From Meghimatium bilineatum (Eukaryota > Mollusca > Gastropoda > Stylommatophora > Philomycidae): a stretch of DNA of 64,000 bases. The stretch lies in NCBI GenBank assembly GCA_034231615.1, contig CM067307.1, positions 9,250,437 to 9,314,436 on the forward strand. The letters run 5' to 3'. A program made the translations under genes and the position numbers. Each line of letters starts with the position of its first letter. Within the stretch, counting starts at the first letter, position 1. The notes beneath the pieces are model-generated. The model was not told the origin of the DNA. It worked only from the letters and a program-made list of their open reading frames with translations, and ran no database searches. This document shows positions 1 to 12,100 of this stretch, piece by piece.

Positions 1-820
1 AATACAGAATGAGCAATAACAGAGAATGGGTTATAACAGGGAGAATGAGAGATAATTAAGAGAGCTGGATATGAACAGCAAGCGTTGTAGTACTAGACAA
101 TATGTATTATATACAGATCTTAAAGAGAGCTAAAATAAATATGAATTCAATGATTCATTGATGACTTACAAAATAAAGTTGCTTTATTACACTGGAATTG
201 TTCGTCTGTGATGAAGAATCTTATACAAAAGTGTATGAACAATGGGTGATGTAAAAAAACATACCAGACTCGTCTTGTGACAGACCCCCATCTGAGTATA
301 TGATTTCATCTTCATGCATTGCAATCAGTGATGAAGTCTTCTGGGTATGACTTCTCTAGAGAAATCATCCCATTGCATGCAGAGATGAAGTCTTCTGGGT
401 ATAAATTAAAACTCTGGAGAAATCACCCCATTGCACACAGGTAGCAGGGCTGTAGATATGATTACCTTTAAGATTACCTTTCCAACCCACTGTGACTTTT
501 TACATGCCCAAACTATATTAGTTTGCGTTCTTTTTAATGGTTTTGAAGAGTCAATCTTCTTCTATGTTTAAGTCTTTACTAATGTCTGTATAACCCTTCT
601 GAGTAGAATGTTTCTTCAACAGGCATTGCACTAAGCTGAAAGTTGAAGTCTCCTGGGTATGAAAAAGAGCAAGGAGAAAATACCCAACTGCACATAAGAA
701 GTAAGAGCAAACTGCTCGCAATTCCTGGGGATAACAAACAAACACAACTGATGTCTGTGTTGGAATATCTCTCTGTCCATGACAGGTGAGTTTATTTAAC
801 ATAAAGCAATGACAACTGAC
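1..820. other. Intron 15 (partial)
   Basis: Non-coding, AT-rich. It contains two adjacent copies (about 310-370 and 371-440) of a 65-bp unit with GATGAAGTCTTCTGGGTAT, and a third diverged copy at about 640-705. I see no channel exon here. Confidence 0.8.
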
Positions 821-893
821 CTGAAATACTGTGAGCAAAGCTATTGGGAATGTATCAAAGTGGGCAGAAGGCCGGCCTTCGGAAAAGTTCATT
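821..893 (-). CDS. Cav2: Cav2 exon 15: start of domain II pore loop
   Basis: 73 nt, phase 2 in, phase 0 out. The acceptor is TTTTATTCCAG/AATGAAC and the donor TTTCAG/GTCAGT. It encodes [18 protein letters not shown] and LLTVFQ, the pore helix leading to the domain II filter. As I recall, 73 nt equals the vertebrate exon. The next exon, expected to start ILTGEDWN, is not in 1-820. Confidence 0.95.
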
Positions 894-3091
894 CTGGAAT
901 AAAAGAGTATTGCAACAAGTTGGTATTAGCTAATATTCTGATTTTAAAGTTTAGAAATAAAATGAGTTCCCCAATTAAAAATCAAATTTTTATTTCTAAT
1001 ACGTTGCTATAATTTTCTAAAGTAATTTCTAAATGTAGTACTGCAGGATATGTAGAACATAACAGAGATAAAGAATTAATTGTTTTACCTTCTTTCTTCA
1101 ATATTTTTATACAAATATGCACTTGGCATAAATTACAGACATTTGAGAATAACTGTTTGAGAAGAATACTTAAACATTGGATGGCAGAACATGATAAAAA
1201 CATTTTAAGTAGAGGAAATGTAGGATTAAGTAGAGGAAATGTAGGATTAAGTAGAGGAAATGTAGGATTAAGTAGAGGAAATGTAGGATTAAGTAGAGGA
1301 AATGTAGGATTAAGTAGAGAATATGTAAGATTCTATCTATCTAAACGCTATGGCCCTTATTTGCCATGCAGCATCAGGGGTGGAAGAGTTCTTTAGAAAT
1401 GGCCTTCTTGTGTGCTGTTTGTAAGCTTGCTCCTGTGGCTTCTTTGAAAATGTAAGATTAAGTAGAGAAAATGAAAATGAACTGAGCACAATCAGAAAAC
1501 CAGAAAAAGATATACCAATAGCTGGAAAACTAATGGCATGAAAACCAGAGCGAGAATGGAGAAAGGAAAGACCAAGGAATACATGAAGAAGAGTGGCAAT
1601 GAAGAGCTTGACAGAGATGGGAATCATATGGAATAAGACTGAACTTATCCAAGGATTTATTTTATATTTGACAGTGGTAAAATGGCACAAACTTTTGTGG
1701 TTCGGACATGTAATAAGATATAGACTCACTTTCTATTTTTCAAGGAATAGTCAAGGGTGGAAGCAAAAGAGGTGGACAAAGAAAATTAGAGACTGACAAC
1801 ATCAAGGAAAGTTCTGGACATGATTTTTCTACACTCGTCTGAATAGTTGAGGATACAGTATGGCAGCCCCATGACCCTAACAAGTTACAGGTCTTATTAT
1901 TATTATATATTGGTTCCACAAATATCAACTTGATTTACTAAAACTCAGTCTAGATGTATCATGGTTGGTTCGTTGCTGATCCAGAGGTCCATGGGCTCAT
2001 GCCCTTTGACCTAATGCCATTAGATGGCATTATATTGCTGGGAAGTCTGTGGATTTTCGGCCCACCCCAGGACAGAGCCAGAGAATAACTATCACACCTC
2101 CAGGAAGGTAGGTTTCAACCTATGCACTGCGCCTAGCCACTGTAGCTAAGATAGGGTTCACTGTGCTCATTCCCCGCCACCAATTGACTACTGGTTATGC
2201 AGAACTTCTCTATAGCTCCAGGCATGCAACCAAATGTTAAAGTCAAAAGGATTGTCACGTATGAGTCACTGTGCCTCTATGATGGGCCTCAGCCATAGGA
2301 AAAACAGTGATGTCAGTTTCCTCCTCCTCAGTGCTGCACAGTACATCTCTGGCTCCCTCCCAACCACAGAAGGTGCATACATATATATTCAGGCAAACAT
2401 GAAAAACATTTCAACAACAAAACAAAATCATAACTGTATAGATGACATGCCATGAAGCTTCTATAAGAAGATAACCTCAATATAACGGCATGTCATCCAC
2501 TAAGGTTTTCTGTATCATGGATGGTATGTCTAGTGGGCCATTGGTGAGACCCACTGACGCAACCACATGTGTAAATGTATCATCAATCATAGTATAGTGT
2601 ATGCATCCAACAGTTTCAGGACATTCCCCTAATTCATCATCATCATCTGCCCATTTATTTATAACTGGGTTTGAAACTTAAAAATATTAAATTGCTTCAT
2701 TAAAGTTGGTAACATATCCTATTCAGGACATGGTGATTGAGGCATACTTTTTTTGACTGCTGTGATTTTTTAGTGTTACCAGACAAGATAGAAAGTTAAC
2801 TATATGTGAAATAAGATTTGAAAGAAAAGCAGTGAACAGAACAAGAAGAGATCATGTGAGGAATTAAGAGATTACGAGAACTGTCGGAATGTTTGTCGTA
2901 AAATATATTGAAAAACAGAGACTGAAATGATTTTGCCACTTAATGAGGATGAACCATTATTGGGCAGCAGAAAAAGCATTCAACATGAGAATGGAAACAG
3001 CAAGAGGCAGATGAAGACCAAGAAGAAGGTGGAATGAAGGAGTTACCAACATTCTGAGATGTTTTCAACATATCAAGTGACCAAACATGTC

Positions 3092-3148
<57 letters not shown>

Positions 3149-6100
3149 GTTAAGGTCATAGGGGTGTTACACTGGATATATCAACACAAAAAGCTCTCCA
3201 AACATTTGTAACCTCAGCCATTCTGATGAGTGTAGAAAAATCATGCTCAGACCATTCCTTGATGATTTTCTGGCCTCCTATTCTCCTTCCACCACTGACT
3301 GTTCCTTGCAAAATATATTTTGTACAGCGAGTCATGTCTCATTACATGTTGAAACTAAACAAGTTTACACCATTTCACCACTGCCAAAATGGCTTTTTGA
3401 TAACCTGCAAGTTTGTTTATTTGCTGCCTGATGAATATATATTGACTCGTGTTCTATAAACTGGTAGCATATTCTTAACAAATGCCTGTAGCATTTGTTT
3501 TCAAAAGTCTAGATCCCCCTTACTAAGTGTCCAACTTACACAATGTGTGATAGCTCGAAAACCGATCATCATTCAACCCTGCGACGCCTAACAGTAAAAA
3601 CAGAGAAAAGACAACAGATAGATAGAAACACTGTGGGATATTCAAAATCTTTGCCAGATATTCTCTGCAATCTTGGTTGTTATATATTTGTGATAGAAGG
3701 TAATATTTATATTAAGTAAGTTGCCACTACTTTCTGAATGGTCTGGATGCACAGCTGTCTGTGGAAAAACTGAACCCGATACCTGGATCATATAAAATAC
3801 ATTCTTTACTTATCCGCTACAAAGTTCGACATACGAAAATACCCCATATTTTCAAATACTCTAGATAATTATGTCTTCTAATTTAATAAAAAAAACATAC
3901 AGATAAACTTTACAAGTAACTATCATTAGCTGGTAAGAGGTAAGAGCATTGGTCACACAACCATGTACAGAGTTTGACTCAGTAAGGTGTGGGTTTTTTC
4001 TGTCAGAGGGGAAACTAACAGCATGCAACATTTATCACACACTACTTTTCTGCAATTCCCTAAGGAATACATGTAGTATTGACAGATTGTTTTTAACAGT
4101 TATTAGCAGAATGTGGGAAAAATAATTAATTCACTTACTCTCCTCCAAAGAGCTGCATGCCAAGCAGAGCGAAGACAATGATGAATAGAAAGAGTAGAAA
4201 CAGGAGACTAAGGATTGATCTCATACTGCTGAGCAATGAAATGACCAGATTTCTCAGAGAGGACCAGTACCTGCAAAAGACATGCATGCACAAAATATAA
4301 CAGTATCAACAACAAATAATCACAGTGGATTAATCAATCTATTGGATGTCATAGAGACCATTCAGTCTTCCTATTTTAACTGTTGTTGGCTTGGTGGCAG
4401 TGGTTAGTAAATACTTGTCACAAATACAAACTTCTTTGTGGGTTGAAAATCAATCTTTCATATTGTATTGGAGGTGCAATTTGATGAATTCTATCTATCT
4501 ATACACCTTTTAGCTCCCTGCGAAGCAAGTTTTTCAACAAACCTCCTCAAACTTGTCCTATCTTTAACCATTGTTTATAGCTCTTTCCATGTTCTACAAA
4601 GCTTTATGTCCCTGTATTTAATTATTTCCTTCAAGTATTTCTTGATATTCCTCATTCCCTGTGAGTTCCAGAACAATGCCTGTCTTACAATGTTTTCTAT
4701 TGGTCTTCTCAATATGTGTCCTATATCTCCAGCATATTCTTTCTCTACTGAAGCTTGTTTAGTTAAAAGGATGCATTAGTTAGTTATTCCTCTAGAGCCA
4801 AAGATGGCACATAGGGCGGATGTCATAGATTTCCATGTCTCGATTTCATTGCAATTTGTTTTAGGTCTTCATTGTTTCTGATACCAATGGTGAAGTGCTC
4901 TCGTGTAATAGTTCTATGTAAGGTTTCTCTTGGTCTTCCTTATTTTCTCGTGTCCCTTGGTGACCACATCAAAGCTTGACAGGGGAGTCTTTTGTTATTC
5001 ATTCGCAGCGCGTGTCCGATGTAATTCCAGCAACACTTTCTAATATAGGTGGATACATATTTTTGTTTTGCTTCTTGCCTGACAACTGTGTTTGATTTTA
5101 AGTCTGACCAACAGATGTTCAGTAGTCATCGAAGACATTTGTTTTCCAAAGTGTTTAGTCTTTGTTCTAAGTTTGATGTTGCTTTCCAACTTTCGCATCT
5201 ATATGTTAATGTTGGAATTATGCTGAAGTTAAAGATTTTGAGTTTTGTGTTGTTTCTTAGCGTTTTTTAATGCAAGATATTTGATAGTTTATTGACTGTG
5301 TTTGCAACCAATGCAATAGGGTTTAATATTTCTGTTGATGAATCTCCTGTTGTTGATATCTTGCTGCCAAGGTATGTGAAGTTGACTTTTTCAAGAGTGT
5401 TGTCGTTTAGTTTGATGTCCGTTGATGTGTTAGTAAAGTCAAATATTTTTATTTTGGATGTGTTGATTTCAAGCCCAAGTTGTGCAGAGAATAATTGAAG
5501 GCAATTTGTTTACAGGATCCTATACAGGATATGCTTCAAATAGTAAAAAGTATTATTATCTGTGTTACTGTAGCCCACACCTGTGTCTAATTTTGTCTAG
5601 CATTCTGGTTATTATATATGTTAATTTTGATTTATCCAAGAATAACTTATTTTATTTTACCACCAGTCTAGAAACATACATATTAAACACTGAAAAACAT
5701 GTTTTATTTTCCTGAAATTTCTTATTCTGCGTTCATTCTCAAACTTCTGCAAATTAACAGGATGCTGTCCAGAGAACTTAATGTGTTATGGTTTATACAG
5801 CTTGGCTGCGATTTATGCACCTTTCAACCTATTCATCTAACTTCAGCATGTGGACTTCTGGGTCCCTTTGACTTTCTATGAGACAAACCCCCACCCCCAA
5901 ATACAGATCTAATGATATACATCATCATCATCAACATCACTTTCCTTTAGCACTGAAGTCAGCGCATAGAGCAGAGGTCAGATCTCTCCAATTCTATCTG
6001 TTCAGTTATTTTGCGTAGTTCGTGGATAGTATGAATATTGTTTGTTTTATTTTCTCTAAGTATTATTTTTCTGAGTGTTTCATTTGGTCTACCCCTGGCA

Positions 6101-9100
6101 ATGATATACATGGAAGTTTAAAATGTCATTATTATCTACTCCTATTTTAGAACTTGCCAACAGATGGGTGATATTTATTTTCCTTAAACATTAATTGGGG
6201 TATTGTATACTAGATTTGTTAATTGAATACAAAACACAAAGATATACAGATTTTTAAATATATAGACCTATTGTTGTATACACAGACACTTTTTGAAAAA
6301 CACTTTTTGAAAAACACTTTTCTGACAAATAAAGTAATTATTTCACAAATTGGCAAATATTTTGCAAACTTTATGCACCATTTCATCCTATAATATGACA
6401 GGATTCTTGAATTGTGCAATTCTTTAAAAAAAATTAATATCACTCTCAGCTGCACCAACATCAACACAAACACACATCTTTATTCAGTTGATGTAGATAT
6501 GTGTAAATTTAAGTGATTTTTAAAGAAAATTTATATTGCAAAACAACATAACAGTGTAAAAAAAATAATGTGAATTAATTTTCTTAAAGAAATTCTATCT
6601 AATGCAGGTCTACTCTAAGACATTCACATAATCATATTTGTCATTTTATTGTCAATGTAAAAGTTCTGAATATTTCTTCTAGTCTTTGCTTACTACATTG
6701 ATAGGACAATGATATTAAAATATTTTATTTGTGTGGTGTAGTGAGGAGGAGGATTTTCTAGAGAGAATGTCCATGAGATGATGGATTTCTTCCGCTGTCA
6801 TCTACATAATGGCAGGGTTCTCGGGTCTGTCCTGTTTCAAGTGTGCAGCCTCTCCCACCAGGGCACCCTAAAAACACTTGGAGGTCTGCCTCCACGGACA
6901 GTGTCAAACTTATTTTCACCATCAACCCACATAGCTCTGCTGTCTATTATGTCCTATTTTGACCCTTTCCTCTTCTTCAGTAGGATCCCAAGATGTGTGA
7001 TGTGTTCTGTGACCACCTCCGCCCCCTCTGGTTATTTAAACATGACAAGAATCTCAGGGATATATTGACTCAGTCATCTCAAGTCTGACATTCCTAATCA
7101 TTTTGGCACCATCTGCTGCAAACATAGTAAATACTACACCCAGACCCGCTCTGTCACATTCCCTAAAGCCACTTTCACAATTGATGAGTTTCACATGTGT
7201 CCTGCAACTTATCTATGTCATCATCTGCAAACATTGCACCATGACGTACACAGATGAGACTGGAAGGAGGCTCGTAGACCGATTCTGTAAACATCTGTAC
7301 AGCATAAAAAACCAGACTGGTACTCCTGTCGCTCACCATTCAATTGCATGGAACATTGGGTAGGCCATGATATTCAGGTGACAGCCATTAAGTAATGCTT
7401 CTCAGATGACCGGCCCCATTGCATGCTTGCGAACTCTATACATGTCCATATGGCATGATTGAAACCTTTTGGTCTCAATGCCAGTCAGTCATATGGATGA
7501 TATGTTGTTAGATCATTCCTTTGTTTGTCTTGTGTCACCGATATTTGAGTGTATTTTGTCTATTTTTTTATTTGTGTTGTTTCACCTTTGACCTTCTCAT
7601 ATAAACATAGATATAAATCTTCCGGGTTAATATCTATATTTAGCTCTGCCACATGAATGTAATTAATGTCATTCATACTCTTCCTTTTTTTTATGCGAAT
7701 GTATTCTTGATAAATGCATTTTGGTCAAAACATTGATTTGTGTGTGTTTTATGTGTGATTCCAGTAATTAGCAAACCTTCATTACCCTGTTCATAGTTTT
7801 GCTATATAAAAAAAAAAAAGACAGCAAAAAGACAAATCAAGATATGATAAGAACATTACACGGTGAATAGTGTTGGCTTGTAAACAGCATTATAATATGA
7901 AAGCTGAGATTTTTGGCATTTATATATTATATATTAGATATAAAAGCACAGAAAAAATTAATAATGGAAGGCATGGTTGCTGGTAGCAGGGATACGGGAA
8001 ACCCAAGACAAAGATGGATAAGATCCATCACAGGCTGTTTAAACATGCCCTGGCTACAGGTAAATTTGACCAGAATTGTGTGGGGGTTATAGAAGATCTA
8101 TAAAGAGGACAACATTCTGGAATAAATATGTCACCTGATATATATAGCCTATAAAAATATGATGTTTTAGCACAAATAGTAAATTAGATACAAGGAGTTA
8201 CAAACCTGGTCACTTTGAATATTCTAAGTAAACGAAGAGCTCTGAGCACACTGATACCAAATGAGGAGCCTGTCTTGAACTCTGACCAGATGACCTCTAC
8301 TATGCTTCCTACAATGACCTGTAATAGACAAAAGTTAGTAATTGTAATATTTTGATCGTTATCCTGTACTATTCAAACATTTATGAGTATTTTTAGGAAT
8401 ATGTACAATTGCTACTAATGTGGATTAGAGTGCGGATCATGGCACATCAATCGATTATAGATTACATGTAGATTACTATAATAGGGAGCAGCGTAGGGCA
8501 GAGGTTAACGCACTGGCTTCGAATATAAGTGGTGCTGGGTTTATTCCCCAGTTGAGGCGGAAATATTTTTCAGATCGCAATGGCTCCAGGATCGACCCAG
8601 CCTTAAATGGTTACTGGATTAATCCAGGACATAAAGACTGAGAGGGAGAGGAGATGGCTACCGCCCTCATTTTCAGAGCCACTTAAATGTGAGATCGCTA
8701 ACATCTCACACCCCTATGGCATTAATATGTTGTTATTTGATAAGAATGTTTGTGTATTCGTTCAAAAACACAAAAATAATATGTATCAGGGGTGCCACAT
8801 GTGTGCATGGACAATAATTATGCTGTGTGTCAGCCAAGATCTAATGTTGACCGGACTGACATTATATGCGATTTCTTCACGTTTTATTAGTTTTTTGGGC
8901 CATATTATATTAGTTTGGATATGAAACAATATATATACAACAAGTATAGGTATTTAGGAGGATTTTATCAATGTTTCCACACATTTCTCAAGTATTAGGG
9001 TCGCCAAGAAGTTATATGTGCGATTTGAAAATGGTATTTTGCAATTTTTTTCCCGAATTCTCAACTTCACAACTTGCTCACAACTATCATATCATACATA

Positions 9101-12100
9101 CAACAACCAAAAAACATGACTATATTCACTATTCACTCCTTTATTTAGATATGCAAAAATATTTTGATATCTTTTAAAACAAAAAAGTTATCACGTTTTC
9201 AAAACACCCACCATCAATAATGCAAATTTTCTAAAAAAAGTATTCCAGGGGAATATTGCGTAATTTTAATTCAGGGCTCTAAAGCTTAATAAATGCTATG
9301 GGTTACTTTACTTACTTACTACGTGACTGTGGATTACTGCTTTACAGTAAAAATGTTCTGATGAAAGTGCAACACTGGGACAGTGAGAAACAAACTTTCC
9401 TTTACTGTATAAAAATAACTTTACTTGTTAACTCTTTCCAGACCAATCATCAATATATTGATAAAATAAAGAAACCTTACCAGACTGATCAACAATATAT
9501 CAGTTTTGATCTCCATTGATCAGTTACATTTTCTGATTTGCTAAAACTAGCTTTTATGTTAACACAAAATTGTATATAATACTTCAACTTCTTTTTTTTG
9601 TTAGTGTTAGTGTTCTTGTGACTCTAGGTCAAATTTTTCATATTATTTATTGCTTATGTTACCATTATGAAAACTGTACATAGCTTCAATATTTATATGC
9701 ATAAATTCATCAAATAAAGTGTTTAGTACAGACAATTTGATACTCTTGTGTGAACATTCTCGAAAAATGAATATCAATTCTTAGTCTGTGCACGATTAAA
9801 TGCTTACTATAGCAGATGCGGATTTGTCATAAAATTTGACTACCATTCTGTCTTGTGAAGAGATCTGACATATATTAAATGGCTCTAATAATCATACATT
9901 AAGGTGAGTGACTAACTTTATGATAAATTAACATTTTAATGTTTTTGTTTAATGTTTGAGGTAAATAGAAGGACAAAAGACGGTACACTCACTCTCCCCT
10001 CAACACTGAAAGGTACATGAGGACAGAAAGAAGAATGTTTTTGTTTTACTTTATTCTAGATGTCACCTGAAGCAGTTTTCAGCCATCTTCATTTTTTACT
10101 AGGTATTACCTGGTGTGACTTTCTGTCGTCTTCACTATAGGCCTATGCTAAATGGAACCCAAAGTGGCTTTCAGTCATCATTATTTACTAGATGTCACTT
10201 AAAGTGGTATTCTGCCATCTCCAATATATCTTAAATGTCACCTGAAGTGACTTTCCATGATGGCTCTAAAATCAAACAAAACCAAACAATGAAATGATGA
10301 ATTGTTACTTACCACACAGTCAAAAATGTTGAAAGACGATTGAAAATATATTCTCACTCCCAATGCATACATCTTAATGGACATCTCAAATATAAACAGG
10401 CCCAGAAAAGCATACTCTGATATGTCTGTAAAAGACAATGTAAGAAACCACTGATTTGACAACATGTGCTGGTAAATGTAGAAAATCAATCAGTTGAATG
10501 GTAAAGATAAAAATATGACTAGTAGTTAGTGAGAATCAATCTGAATCAAGAACAATCTTCATATCACAGATCGTTCTTCATAAGTATCCATTATGTGTGG
10601 TTTTTTTGTCCTGGCTGCTATAGTGTGTAGATTGTGTTTCAGTAAAACAGGGACTTTCAGTAAAAAAACATTTAATTTAGTCAGTATTTCAGTAAAACAG
10701 GGAATCTTCCATCTAAAATATTCTGTGTAGTCAGTATTTAGTCAAATATGAAACCTTCGGTCTAAAAACATTCTGTGTAGTCAGTATTTAATCAAATATG
10801 AAACCTTCAGTCTAAAAACATTCTATGTAGTCAGTATTTAATCAAATATGAAACCTTCAGTCTAAAAACATTCTATGTAGTCAGTATTTAATCAAATATG
10901 AAACCTTCAGTCTAAAAACATTCTATGTAGTCAGTATTGAGTCAAATATGAAACCTTCAGTCTAAAAACATTCTGTGTAGTCAGTATTTAATCAAATATG
11001 AAACCTTCGGTCTAAAAACATTCTATGTAGTCAGTATTTAGTCAAATATGAAACCTTCAGTCTAAAAACATTCTATGTAGTCAGTATTTAGTCAAATATG
11101 AAACCTTCAGTCTAAAAACATTCTATGTAGTCAGTATTTAGTCAAATATGAAACCTTCAGTCTAAAAACATTCTATGTAGTCAGTATTTAGTCAAATATG
11201 AAACCTTCGGTCTAAAAACATTCTGTGTAGTCAGTATTTAATCAAATATGAAACCTTCGGTCTAAAAACATTCTATGTAGTCAGTATTTAATCAAATATG
11301 AAACCTTCAGTCTAAAAACATTCTATGTAGTCAGTATTTAATCAAATATGAAACCTTCAGTCTAAAAACATTCTATGTAGTCAGTATTTAATCAAATATG
11401 AAACCTTCAGTCTAAACACATTCTATGTAGTCAGTATTTAATCAAATATGAAACCTTCAGTCTAAAAACATTCTATGTAGTCAGTATTTAATCAAATATG
11501 AAACCTTCAGTCTAAAAACATTCTATGTAGTCAGTATTTAATCAAATATGAAACCTTCAGTCTAAACACATTCTATGTAGTCAGTATTTAATCAAATATG
11601 AAACCTTCAGTCTAAACACATTCTATGTAGTCAGTATTTAATCAAATATGAAACCTTCAGTCTAAACACATTCTATGTAGTCAGTATTTAATCAAATATG
11701 AAACCTTCAGTCTAAACACATTCTATGTAGTCAGTATTTAATCAAATATGAAACCTTCAGTCTAAACACATTCTATGTAGTCAGTATTTAATCAAATATG
11801 AAACCTTCAGTCTAAACACATTCTATGTAGTCCGTATTTTAGTAATACAGGGCATTAACTCTTATCTCTATAAGAGACTATTCTATTTTGATGTGCATAT
11901 GTAAGCGTTCAAATGGAAATCAGAAGAAATGTTTTAAAAACTATTGAAGATATCTGCTAATGACTGCAGCATGGACATAGCTATTGGGAAACCATGTTCT
12001 TGACCGTCCAACCTCGCATGGCCAGATCAGTGACGATATTAAAAACTTTAAAAATAGTAGAACAATGCAAGGCAATTAGAAAGAGACAAAAATGCATGGA

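Larger units (their letters stand above)
894..4138. other. Intron 14
   Basis: Filled largely by repeats listed separately: a 21-bp minisatellite, LINE relics at 1337-1440, 1500-1905, 2815-3085 and 3147-3530, a 612-bp dispersed repeat and an AAT tract. About 3640-3920 and 4010-4138 hold only AT-rich sequence. A weak tRNA-like stretch at about 3925-4005 may be a decayed SINE. Confidence 0.75.
4271..8205. other. Intron 13
   Basis: Contains LINE relics (4460-5500, 5940-6105, 7955-8140), repeat R2 (5731-5883) and a Penelope-like relic (6960-7765). The stretches 5505-5730, 6110-6780 and 7770-7950 are AT-rich with nothing recognisable beyond short homopolymers. Confidence 0.75.
8319..10312. other. 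Intron 12
   Basis: Contains a split SINE (8484-8733 plus 9286-9325) with a 550-base insert, and a weak 4-copy repeat at 10057-10265. The stretch 9325-10050 is AT-rich with nothing recognisable. Confidence 0.75.
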
